The notes under the pieces were generated by a model, which saw nothing but the letters and a program-made list of their open reading frames with translations, was not told the DNA's origin and ran no database searches. A stretch of 33,954 nucleotides of DNA from an uncultured Lachnospiraceae bacterium (GTDB taxonomy: Bacteria; Bacillota; Clostridia; Lachnospirales; Lachnospiraceae), in assembly GCA_951800145.1 (NCBI GenBank), contig CATOJE010000037.1:1-33954 (forward strand), given 5' to 3'. Below, in pieces: positions 22,188 through 29,558 of the stretch. Made by a program: the position numbers and the translations under genes. Positions within the stretch are counted from its first letter, which is position 1; each line of letters starts with the position of its first letter.

Positions 22188-22256
22188 ATGCGACGTGAAT
22201 TCTCATGCTTCCTGCAGGGCGCTTAAGCTCTGCAGGAGCAACGTCAAAGGTCGCAT
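22188..22256 (+). other. Strong two-stem RNA hairpin after the binding-protein gene
   Basis: An inner stem pairs 22207-22217 with 22230-22239 (CCTGCAG/CTGCAGG core, one bulged base). An outer stem pairs ATGCGAC (22188-22194) with GTCGCAT (22250-22256). GACGT (22192-22196) and ACGTC (22241-22245) offer a competing outer pairing. There is no T-run directly after it, so it is better explained as an mRNA-stabilising or processing element that raises binding-protein output over the permeases than as a full terminator. Confidence 0.7.
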
Positions 22257-22291
22257 GAAGGTTCATAGGTCAAGACGCGCACTTTTTTATC

Positions 22292-22372
22292 TATGTATTC
22301 TCGGAATTTCTTTGTGCCTGACTTTGTAAGATGATTTTTTGCCAGATGCAAAAGAGCTTCCGAGAGTACATA
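22292..22372 (+). other. Long-range 15-bp inverted repeat before the ABC ATPase gene
   Basis: TATGTATTCTCGGAA (22292-22306) pairs with TTCCGAGAGTACATA (22358-22372): 15 pairs with one T-G wobble. Within the loop TTTTGC and GCAAAA (around 22340 and 22349) form a second small hairpin. The 3' arm ends about 10 bases before the ribosome binding site of the ATPase gene, so the structure could influence its translation. Confidence 0.65.
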
Positions 22373-22393
22373 TCTATTATTAGGAGGAGGGCC

Positions 22394-23935
22394 ATGTCTG
22401 AATACATCATTGAGATGAAGCATATTACCAAACGTTTTCCAGGTATTGTGGCCAATGATGATGTGACGCTGCAGATTAAAAAGGGGGAGATCTTTGCGCT
22501 TTTGGGAGAGAACGGCGCCGGGAAATCCACCTTGATGAGCATGCTGTTTGGGATGTACGAGCCGGATGAGGGGGAGATCTATATCCGGGGAAAAAAGGAG
22601 AGGATCACGTCTCCGAATTATGCCACCAAGCTGAACATCGGTATGGTACACCAGCATTTTAAGCTGGTCCAGAATTACACCATCACGGAAAACATTATCC
22701 TGGGCTTAAAGAGCCGGGACAAGCTCTTTGGAATCCTGCCCTATGTGGATCTTAAGAAGGCGGATGAGCGGATCCGGGAGCTGTCCCAGAAGTACGGCCT
22801 GGAGGTAAACCCAACGGACATCATAGAAGACATCAATGTATCGATCCAGCAGCGGGTCGAAATCCTGAAGATGCTGTACCGGGAAGCGGAGATCCTGATT
22901 TTCGACGAGCCCACCGCGGTGCTTACCCCACAGGAGATCCAGTTCCTGCTTGGGATTATCCGCGGGCTGCAAAAGGACGGCAAGACCATCATCCTGATCA
23001 CCCATAAGCTGGAGGAGATCAAGCAGGTGGCGGACCGGTGCGCCATCTTAAACCGGGGGCGCCTGGTGGATGTGCTGGATGTGGCTACAACCTCTACAAA
23101 GAGAATGGCAAACCTGATGGTGGGCCGGGAGGTATCCTTTGAGGTAGAGAAGAAGGAGCCGGAGTATGGCCCCACGGTTCTTGAGGTAAAGCATCTGACG
23201 GTGAAGAACCAGAATCATTTTGACGTGGTGAAGGACGTATCCTTCTCCATCCGCGCCGGGGAAATCCTGGCCATCGCCGGGGTATCGGGGAATGGGCAGG
23301 TGGAGATCGCCGACGCCATCGCCGGACTGGAGAAGGCGGCGGAAGGCTCCATCCTGTTAAATGGGGAGGACATCACCCATTACAGCATCCGTAAGCGGAC
23401 CCTGGCGGGGATTTCCTACATCCCGGAGGACCGGCAGAGCTTTGGCCTGGTGCTTGATTTTACCCTGGAGGAGAATCTGGCCTTAAAGGATTATTTTAAG
23501 GAGCCTTTTTCCAAAAAGGGGATTTTAAATCAGGCGGAGCTGGACCGGTACGGCAATGAGCTTATCGACCGGTACGATATCCGAAGCGGCCAGGGCGTCA
23601 AGACGGTGGTACGTTCTATGAGCGGAGGCAACCAGCAAAAAGCCATTATCGGCCGGGAGATCGAACTGAAATCCCCGCTGATGATCTTCGTCCAGCCCAC
23701 CCGGGGCCTGGATATCGGGGCCATCGAAAACATTCACAAGCAGATCATAAAGGAGCGGGATGCAGGTAAGGCCATCCTTCTGATTTCCCTGGAGCTGGAT
23801 GAGATCATGAACTGTGCGGATACCATCGGCGTCATCTATAATGGCCAGATCCAAAAGCTTGCAGAGGCCAGCACACTGACAACCAATGAGGTGGGAGAAT
23901 TTATGATGGGGGTGAAACGGGATGGAGAAAAATAG
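22394..23935 (+). CDS. Nucleoside ABC importer, duplicated ATP-binding protein
   Basis: A 513-residue ATPase made of two fused ABC domains, as in NupO/YufO and RbsA. Domain 1 has Walker A GENGAGKST (38-46), a signature region VSIQQRVEILK and Walker B ILIFDEPTAVLTPQE. Domain 2 starts near residue 260 with a degenerate Walker A region (GVSGNGQVEIA), a canonical MSGGNQQK signature and IFVQPTRGLDIG; a Gln in place of the usual acidic residue suggests one inactive site, as is common in this family. The ATG at 22394 has TAGGAGGAGGG in front of it; an upstream ATG at 22331 falls in the stem-loop region. It powers uptake by the two permeases that follow. Confidence 0.93.
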   Translation: MSEYIIEMKHITKRFPGIVANDDVTLQIKKGEIFALLGENGAGKSTLMSMLFGMYEPDEGEIYIRGKKERITSPNYATKLNIGMVHQHFKLVQNYTITENIILGLKSRDKLFGILPYVDLKKADERIRELSQKYGLEVNPTDIIEDINVSIQQRVEILKMLYREAEILIFDEPTAVLTPQEIQFLLGIIRGLQKDGKTIILITHKLEEIKQVADRCAILNRGRLVDVLDVATTSTKRMANLMVGREVSFEVEKKEPEYGPTVLEVKHLTVKNQNHFDVVKDVSFSIRAGEILAIAGVSGNGQVEIADAIAGLEKAAEGSILLNGEDITHYSIRKRTLAGISYIPEDRQSFGLVLDFTLEENLALKDYFKEPFSKKGILNQAELDRYGNELIDRYDIRSGQGVKTVVRSMSGGNQQKAIIGREIELKSPLMIFVQPTRGLDIGAIENIHKQIIKERDAGKAILLISLELDEIMNCADTIGVIYNGQIQKLAEASTLTTNEVGEFMMGVKRDGEK

Positions 23936-25100
23936 ACATGTGATAAAGCGGGGCATGGTCCGGCTTCTTGGAAACCCACGTTATCAGGCCGTCACCATCC
24001 CCTTGTTTGCCATTATTTTAAGCCTTCTGGCAGGGGCTGTGGTGATCCTGTTCCAGGGGAAGAATCCCCTCATCGCCTATCAGAACCTGCTTCAGGGCTC
24101 CGGGCTTTTGCCTAAGGCGTCCTATGCCGGGTATAAGAGCATTTTAACGGATTTTACCAGCTTTTTAAATGCGTGGACGCCTATGCTTTTTGCCTCCCTG
24201 TCTGTGGCAGTGGCTCTTCGGGCGGGACTGTTTAATATCGGCGTGTCCGGCCAGATGCTCACCGCCGGCTTTATCACCACCCTGACCATCGGCTACAGCT
24301 CCTTAAGCGCTCCCCTGGCAAAGCCTCTGGTGCTTGTCATGGGCATCCTTGTGGGGGCTCTGGTGGGCGGGCTCATCGGCTGGCTGAAATACCAGTTTAA
24401 TATTAACGAAGTGGTATCCTCCATTATGATCAATTACATCGCCCAGTATGTGATCAGCTTTTTCATCAATACCTACTACGTAAACCCGGTATCCCGCCAG
24501 TCCAATGCTGTGTCAAAGGCGGCCAGGCTTTCCCTGATGGATACGCCGGTGGGAAATCTGAAGATGGATATCCCCCTGTGCGTCCTTCTGGCGGTGATTA
24601 CTGCCTTTATCGTTAAATTCCTTCTGGACCGCACCACCTTTGGCTATGAGCTGAAGTGTGTGGGAACCAGCCGGAATGCCGCCCGCTATGCCGGGATCCA
24701 TGTGGGGAAAAATATCGTGATGGCCATGTTTTTCTCCGGCGCCCTGGCGGGGCTGGCCGGCGTGACCTATTATCTGGGATACTTTGGATCCATCCAGCCC
24801 AAGGTGCTGCCAAGCACCGGCTTTGACGCCATCGCAGTATCCCTCCTTGCAAACAGTAATCCTGTAGGCATCATCTTTTCTTCCTTCCTGATCACAGTGC
24901 TCAGCAAGGGGAGCACCTACATGAACTCTGCTTCCGGCCTGGAGTCGGAGATCGCCTCGGTGATCACCGGCGTGATCCTCCTCTTCGCCGCCTGCGGCGC
25001 ATACATCCAGTACAAGGTTAAAACCTTCCAGGATGAGCTTAGGGAGGAGGAGCGGAAGGCAGCAGCAGAACCCAGTACAAAGGAAGGGGGGAATGGTTGA
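23922..25100 (+). CDS. Nucleoside ABC importer, first permease subunit
   Basis: A 392-residue inner-membrane permease of the BPD_transp_2 family (NupP/YufP type) with about ten hydrophobic segments. ALRAGLFNIGVSGQMLTAGF and INEVVSSIMINYIAQYV are typical, as is the GYELKCVGTSRNAARYAGI coupling loop. It overlaps the ATPase gene by 14 bases and ends in a charged Glu/Arg/Lys-rich cytoplasmic tail. It pairs with the second permease to form the transmembrane channel. Confidence 0.92.
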   Translation: MEKNRHVIKRGMVRLLGNPRYQAVTIPLFAIILSLLAGAVVILFQGKNPLIAYQNLLQGSGLLPKASYAGYKSILTDFTSFLNAWTPMLFASLSVAVALRAGLFNIGVSGQMLTAGFITTLTIGYSSLSAPLAKPLVLVMGILVGALVGGLIGWLKYQFNINEVVSSIMINYIAQYVISFFINTYYVNPVSRQSNAVSKAARLSLMDTPVGNLKMDIPLCVLLAVITAFIVKFLLDRTTFGYELKCVGTSRNAARYAGIHVGKNIVMAMFFSGALAGLAGVTYYLGYFGSIQPKVLPSTGFDAIAVSLLANSNPVGIIFSSFLITVLSKGSTYMNSASGLESEIASVITGVILLFAACGAYIQYKVKTFQDELREEERKAAAEPSTKEGGNG

Positions 25101-26059
25101 TGGAACGGATTATAATCGATGGCTTGTCCTTCTCCCTGCCGCTGTTTATCATGGCAATCGGCGGGATTTACAGTGAGAAAAGCGGCATTACCAACCTGGC
25201 TCTGGAGGGACTCCAGGGGGTGGGCGCTTTTACCGGCGCCCTGGCGGCTGTGCTGGCTGCCAGCGCTCTTTCCGGCAGCTCCCAGGTCCCATATTATGCC
25301 GCCATGGTCTTTGCCGTCCTGGGGGGGATGATCTATTCCCTGCTCCACGCCCTTTTGTGTATCCGCTTTAAGGCAAATCAGACCATCAGCGGCGTGGTGA
25401 TCAATATCCTTGCTATGGCATTGACCGCATTTTTAACAAAATTTATTAACCGGAGCGTCTTCGGGGCCGCCTCCGATAAGTTTGTGCTGGGGGTATCGGC
25501 AAAGCTCACCATCCCTGTCCTCAGCCAGATCCCGGTGCTGGGCGCCGCCTTTAAGGATATCTACCCCTTTGAGCTGATTATCATCGCGGCGGCGGTGCTT
25601 GCCTGGTATGTGATGTATAAGACCCGTTACGGCATGAACTTAAGGGCCTGCGGGGATAATCCCCACGCGGTGGATGCCGCCGGCGTGGACGTGGCAAGGG
25701 TGCGCCTGGTGGCGGTTATGGTATCCGGCGGCTTGTCCGGGCTGGCAGGAATCAGCTTCGCCTACTCCATCTCCGCGAATTTCTCCTCCAGCATCTATGT
25801 GGGCTACGGCTATCTGGCCATCGCCGCGCTGATATTCGGAAACTGGACCATCCTGCCCACCTTAGGCTCCTGCCTCCTCTTCGGCTTTGCCCGCTCCGGC
25901 GGATATTATCTGGTGCAGAAGCTGCAGATGCCCAGCAGCTATTCGGATCTGGTTATGATTCTGCCATATGTTGTAACACTGCTTCTGCTGATCTTCTTCT
26001 CCAAGTACAACCGGGCTCCCCGGGCCCTTGGGGAAATCTACGATAAAGGAAAGAGGTAA
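25100..26059 (+). CDS. Nucleoside ABC importer, second permease subunit
   Basis: A 319-residue permease of the same superfamily (NupQ/YufQ type). GGIYSEKSGITNLALEGLQG near the N terminus, KANQTISGVVINILAMALT, and the coupling loop GMNLRACGDNPHAVDAAGVD mark it. The ATG at 25100 shares one base with the upstream stop (TGATG), with AAGGGGGG in front of it; a TTG at 25097 is a weaker alternative. It is the heterodimer partner of the preceding permease. Confidence 0.92.
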   Translation: MERIIIDGLSFSLPLFIMAIGGIYSEKSGITNLALEGLQGVGAFTGALAAVLAASALSGSSQVPYYAAMVFAVLGGMIYSLLHALLCIRFKANQTISGVVINILAMALTAFLTKFINRSVFGAASDKFVLGVSAKLTIPVLSQIPVLGAAFKDIYPFELIIIAAAVLAWYVMYKTRYGMNLRACGDNPHAVDAAGVDVARVRLVAVMVSGGLSGLAGISFAYSISANFSSSIYVGYGYLAIAALIFGNWTILPTLGSCLLFGFARSGGYYLVQKLQMPSSYSDLVMILPYVVTLLLLIFFSKYNRAPRALGEIYDKGKR

Positions 26060-26062
26060 TCT

Positions 26063-27334
26063 ATGAACATTCGTTTTTATAATGGGAGAATCCTCACCAT
26101 GAACGGCAGTGAGGAAATCCTTACGGGAGAGCTGTGGGTGGAGGGAAACCGGATCACCCATGTGGGCCCGGCAGAAACCATTCCCCATCCTTCCTGGGAT
26201 CGGGAGATCGATGCAGAGGGTAATCTTTTCATGCCGGGCTTTAAGAATGCCCACACCCACTCCGCCATGACCTTCCTGCGCAGCTATGCAGATGATCTGC
26301 CCCTTCAGGAATGGCTGAACCAGCAGGTATTTCCCATGGAGGCAAAGCTGACGGGGGAGGATATCTACTGGCTTTCCAAGCTTGCCATCATGGAGTATTT
26401 AACCAGCGGGATCACGGCAAACTTTGACATGTATTTCCACCCGGAGCAGATCGCCAGGGCGTCGGCGGAGTGCGGCTTCCGCACCGTACTGGTCAGCGGG
26501 CTGAATGATTTTGTCTCTTCGGTGGAGGAGCTGGAGAGGGATTACCTCACCTACAACCAGTACCACGAATTAATCAGCTACTGCCTTGGCTTTCACGCAG
26601 AATACACCACATCAGAGGAGCGTCTAAAGGGCGTGGCCGCCCTGGTAGAGAAGTACCACGCGCCGGTCTATGCCCATAATTCCGAAACCCGCCGGGAGGT
26701 GGAGGAGTGTATCATGCGCCACGGGAAAACCCCAACCGCCTACTTAGACTCCCTTGGACTGTTCCAGTACGGAGGCGGAGGCTACCACTGTGTGCATATG
26801 ACCGATGAGGATCTGGGGATATTTAAGCAGCGGGGCCTGTCTGTGGTGACAAACCCGGGGTCGAATACGAAGCTTGCAAGCGGGATAGCCCGGATTACGG
26901 ATATGATGGAGGCCGGGATCAACCTGGCCATCGGCACCGACGGCCCTGCCAGCAATAACTGCCTGGACATGTTCCGGGAAATGTTCCTGGTCACAGGCCT
27001 TGCCAAGCTGAGGGAGGAGAATGCGGCCGCTGTGCCGGGGGAGAAGGTTCTCTCCATGGCAACGGCAGGCGGCGCAAGGGCCATGGGCCTTTCTGACTGT
27101 GACTGCCTGGCAGAGGGGAAGCTTGCGGATCTCATCCTGATCGATCTTCATCAGCCTAATATGCAGCCCCTAAACCATGTGGCCAAAAACCTGGTTTACA
27201 GCGGCAGCAAGGCAAATGTAAAGCTTACCATGGTAAATGGACAGATTCTCTATGAGGACCGCAAGTTCCATATTCATGAGGATCCGGAGGAGATATATCA
27301 GAAGGCGAATGAGATTATCGGGCGGATGAGGTAA
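26063..27334 (+). CDS. MTA/SAH-type nucleoside deaminase (amidohydrolase)
   Basis: A 423-residue metal-dependent amidohydrolase of the MtaD/DadD family (5-methylthioadenosine, S-adenosylhomocysteine or 5'-deoxyadenosine deaminase). Metal and catalytic residues are visible: His64 and His66 (NAHTHSAM), His205 with Glu208 (HNSET), His242 (HCVHMTDED) and Asp293 (GTDGPASNN). It removes the 6-amino group of the adenine nucleoside, giving the inosine-type product that the operon's phosphorylase is built to accept. The gene follows the second permease by 3 bases, with AAAGAGG in front, and ends the operon. Related amidohydrolases act on other ring amines, so the exact substrate is inferred. Confidence 0.88.
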   Translation: MNIRFYNGRILTMNGSEEILTGELWVEGNRITHVGPAETIPHPSWDREIDAEGNLFMPGFKNAHTHSAMTFLRSYADDLPLQEWLNQQVFPMEAKLTGEDIYWLSKLAIMEYLTSGITANFDMYFHPEQIARASAECGFRTVLVSGLNDFVSSVEELERDYLTYNQYHELISYCLGFHAEYTTSEERLKGVAALVEKYHAPVYAHNSETRREVEECIMRHGKTPTAYLDSLGLFQYGGGGYHCVHMTDEDLGIFKQRGLSVVTNPGSNTKLASGIARITDMMEAGINLAIGTDGPASNNCLDMFREMFLVTGLAKLREENAAAVPGEKVLSMATAGGARAMGLSDCDCLAEGKLADLILIDLHQPNMQPLNHVAKNLVYSGSKANVKLTMVNGQILYEDRKFHIHEDPEEIYQKANEIIGRMR

Positions 27335-27396
27335 TTTTTTAAAAGGGGAAATTTACCACATCATTGGACAAAATGGCAGCATTTTTAGTTTTCCTC

Positions 27397-27425
27397 TTGA
27401 CCAAATTGAGTCCATCCGCTATAAT
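27397..27425 (+). promoter_or_regulatory. Near-consensus sigma-A promoter of a structured RNA
   Basis: TTGACC (27397-27402), a 17-bp spacer and perfect TATAAT (27420-27425). It sits 62 bases after the deaminase stop and about 300 bases before the next start codon, so its transcript begins with a long non-coding segment. Confidence 0.85.
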
Positions 27426-27431
27426 TCAAGC

Positions 27432-27656
27432 TATAATGTTTCCCGGCAGAGCCCGAAGCGCCTTTGCCGGGGTTCCATCTGAGCCGCAAGCCATAAGCTT
27501 CTTACGGCGAAGATTCATCATCGCTACTGTTACTGACCGGCAAGGGAGTTTCCCACGGGAAGACGGCATAGTCTAATTGAAACCACATCACATGGAAGAC
27601 TTGTGCTGTGGCCCGGTGGAAACGGTCCGAGGAGTCCCTTGCAGGGACTCTTTTTG
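27432..27656 (+). ncRNA. Candidate structured non-coding RNA, class not identified
   Basis: About 220 bases with their own promoter and terminator and no plausible reading frame. Pairings I can see: GTTTCC (27438-27443) with GGAAAC (27618-27623), closing the whole; CCCGGCA (27442-27448) with TGCCGGG (27465-27471), competing with the former at two bases; GCCG (27483-27486) with CGGC (27505-27508), enclosing TAAG/CTTA; GGGA with TCCC (27544-27554); CCACA-CACA (27583-27592) with TGTG-TGTGG (27602-27611). It is either an independent small RNA or a leader controlling the TM1266-hydG-hydF genes. I could not match it to a riboswitch class; the raiA RNA class of Clostridia is one idea to test. Confidence 0.65.
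27632..27655 (+). terminator. Intrinsic terminator of the structured RNA
   Basis: GAGTCCC (27632-27638), a 5-base loop and GGGACTC (27644-27650), then five T. The T-run is itself part of the 5' arm of a downstream inverted repeat, so conditional termination is possible. Confidence 0.85.
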
Positions 27657-27690
27657 TTTCATAGGAAATTGCGTCCTATGAAACAAAAAG
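27650..27690. repeat. Perfect 17-bp inverted repeat overlapping the terminator T-run
   Basis: The arm 27650-27666 (CTTTTTGTTTC then ATAGGA) is the exact reverse complement of 27674-27690, with a 7-base loop (27667-27673). The 5' arm includes the T-run of the preceding terminator. The element ends 20 bases before the ribosome binding site of the TM1266-type gene. Confidence 0.9.
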
Positions 27691-27723
27691 GATCCGCGCC
27701 TTAAGCCAGAAGGAGAGGAAGAT

Positions 27724-27984
27724 ATGGAAGAAACCAATACCAGAATCGCCGTGATCGGCATCATTATCGAGGATAAGAGCCAGGCGGAGCAGGTGAATGG
27801 GCTGCTGCATCAGTACAGCCAGTATATCATCGGCCGCATGGGCCTTCCCTATGAGAAGAAGCAGGTAAATATTATCAGTATTGTAGTGGATGCGCCGGCG
27901 GATATTATCAGCGCCCTCTCCGGGAAGCTGGGGCGGCTTCCCGGTATCAGCTCAAAGGCGCTGTACTCTAAGACACGATGGTAA
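27724..27984 (+). CDS. TM1266-type protein, putative iron-only hydrogenase system regulator
   Basis: An 86-residue protein with the NikR-C/ACT-like fold of the TM1266 family. TRIAVIGIIIEDKS at the start, IIGRMGLPYEKK in the middle and a C-terminal LPGISSKALYSK are typical. Members are found beside [FeFe]-hydrogenase maturation genes and are thought to be regulators, though the mechanism is unknown. AAGGAGAGG precedes the start. It lies 101-137 bases before hydG depending on the hydG start chosen, and that gap contains two interlocking RNA helices. Confidence 0.9.
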   Translation: MEETNTRIAVIGIIIEDKSQAEQVNGLLHQYSQYIIGRMGLPYEKKQVNIISIVVDAPADIISALSGKLGRLPGISSKALYSKTRW

Positions 27985-27990
27985 CTGTTT

Positions 27991-28028
27991 CCCCGGCAGC
28001 TTTCTGCAGGCCTTAGCCGGGCAGAAAG
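27991..28028 (+). other. Two interlocking RNA helices between the TM1266-type gene and hydG
   Basis: CCCGGC (27992-27997) can pair with GCCGGG (28016-28021), and CTTTCTG (28000-28006) with CAGAAAG (28022-28028). The arms alternate along the sequence, so they form either an H-type pseudoknot or two mutually exclusive hairpins. No T-run follows, so it is not a simple terminator. Confidence 0.55.
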
Positions 28029-28121
28029 ACCCGATGTGAAACGGATACAATAATAAAAACCAACCTGAAGGGAAAGAGAGGCAGCATGGAGAATCTGACC
28101 CGAGGTAGAAAGGAATTTATG

Positions 28122-29540
28122 ATGTACAATCCAAAATCAAACTGTGCAGACGAATTTATCAGCCATGAGGAGATCATGGACACCCTGGCCTATGCCAAAA
28201 ATAACCGCGCAAACCGGGAGCTGATCAGTCAGATCCTTGAAAAGGCCAGGGAGCGGAAGGGATTAAGCCACCGGGAGGCAGCCGTCCTGCTGGACTGTGA
28301 GCTGGAGGACAAGAACCAGGAGATCTATGAGCTGGCCCAGCAGATTAAGAAGGATTTCTATGGGAACCGCATCGTTATGTTTGCTCCCCTGTATCTGTCC
28401 AATTACTGCGTTAATGGCTGTGTCTACTGTCCTTACCACGCGAAGAATAAGCACATCCCCAGAAAGAAGCTGACCCAGGAGGAAATCCGCCGGGAGGTGA
28501 TAGCCCTCCAGGATATGGGGCATAAGCGTCTGGCCTTAGAGACCGGGGAGGATCCGGTAAATAATCCCATTGAATACGTGCTGGAGAGCATTCAGACCAT
28601 CTACGGCATTAAGCATAAAAACGGCGCCATCCGCCGGGTAAATGTGAACATCGCGGCCACCACAGTAGAGAATTACCGAAAGCTTAAGGAGGCGGGGATC
28701 GGGACCTACATCCTGTTCCAGGAGACCTATCACAAGGAAAGCTATGAAAAGCTCCATCCCACCGGGCCAAAGCACGATTACAACTATCACACAGAAGCCA
28801 TGGACCGGGCCATGGAAGGCGGCATCGACGATGTAGGCTGCGGCGTGCTGTTCGGGCTGGAGATGTACCGCTACGAGTTTGCCGGTTTGTTAATGCACGC
28901 AGAGCATCTGGAGGCGGTGTATGGGGTAGGGCCTCACACCATCAGCGTCCCCAGGATCCGCCGGGCAGATGATATCGACCCAGATGTGTTTGACAATGGA
29001 ATCGACGACGACACCTTCGCCAAGATCGTGGCCTGTATCCGGGTGGCAGTCCCCTATACCGGGATGATCATCTCCACCAGAGAGAGCCAGAAATGCAGGG
29101 AAAGAGTGCTGCACCTGGGGATCTCCCAGATCTCCGGCGGATCCCGGACCAGTGTAGGAGGCTATGTGGATCCGGAACCGGAGGAGGAGAGCTCAGAGCA
29201 GTTTGAAGTCAGCGATAAGCGCTCTCTGGACGAGGTAGTGAACTGGCTCATGGGCATGGGATATATCCCTAGCTTCTGTACCGCCTGCTACCGGGAGGGC
29301 CGCACCGGGGACCGCTTCATGTCCCTGTGCAAGGCAGGGCAGATCCATAACTGCTGCCTGCCTAATGCCCTTATGACCCTGAAGGAATATCTGATGGATT
29401 ACGCCTCAGAGGACACAAAGAAGAAGGGCGCGGCATTAATTCAGAAGGAGCTGGAAAACATCCCGAAAGAAAACGTGCGGGCAATCGTGGAGGAGCGGCT
29501 GACCGAGATCGAAAAGGGCAACCGGGATTTTCGTTTTTAA
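28122..29540 (+). CDS. hydG: [FeFe]-hydrogenase maturase HydG, tyrosine lyase (radical SAM)
   Basis: A 472-residue radical-SAM enzyme that cleaves tyrosine to supply CO and CN for the H-cluster, releasing p-cresol and 5'-deoxyadenosine. The SAM-cluster motif is Cys96-X3-Cys100-X2-Cys103 (CVNGCVYC). The HydG-specific second cluster near the C terminus is CX2CX22C (CTAC to the second Cys of NCC). ALETGEDPVNNPIEY and ISGGSRTSVGGY are further family blocks. I prefer ATG 28122 (MYNPKS, the usual family start) with AGAAAGGA before it; ATG 28119 and 28086 are in frame and possible. HydF follows 18 bases later. HydE is not in this window. Confidence 0.95.
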   Translation: MYNPKSNCADEFISHEEIMDTLAYAKNNRANRELISQILEKARERKGLSHREAAVLLDCELEDKNQEIYELAQQIKKDFYGNRIVMFAPLYLSNYCVNGCVYCPYHAKNKHIPRKKLTQEEIRREVIALQDMGHKRLALETGEDPVNNPIEYVLESIQTIYGIKHKNGAIRRVNVNIAATTVENYRKLKEAGIGTYILFQETYHKESYEKLHPTGPKHDYNYHTEAMDRAMEGGIDDVGCGVLFGLEMYRYEFAGLLMHAEHLEAVYGVGPHTISVPRIRRADDIDPDVFDNGIDDDTFAKIVACIRVAVPYTGMIISTRESQKCRERVLHLGISQISGGSRTSVGGYVDPEPEEESSEQFEVSDKRSLDEVVNWLMGMGYIPSFCTACYREGRTGDRFMSLCKAGQIHNCCLPNALMTLKEYLMDYASEDTKKKGAALIQKELENIPKENVRAIVEERLTEIEKGNRDFRF

Positions 29541-29558
29541 AGGCGGAGGGGAACACAT

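Noticed and set aside
27364..27576. 70-residue plus-strand frame across the promoter and the structured RNA
   Set aside because: It begins upstream of the promoter, lacks a ribosome binding site and crosses RNA helices; non-coding RNA is the better reading.
27432..27656. Cobalamin or FMN riboswitch
   Set aside because: Short stretches look vaguely similar, but the invariant boxes of these classes are missing, and the downstream genes are not B12 or riboflavin genes.
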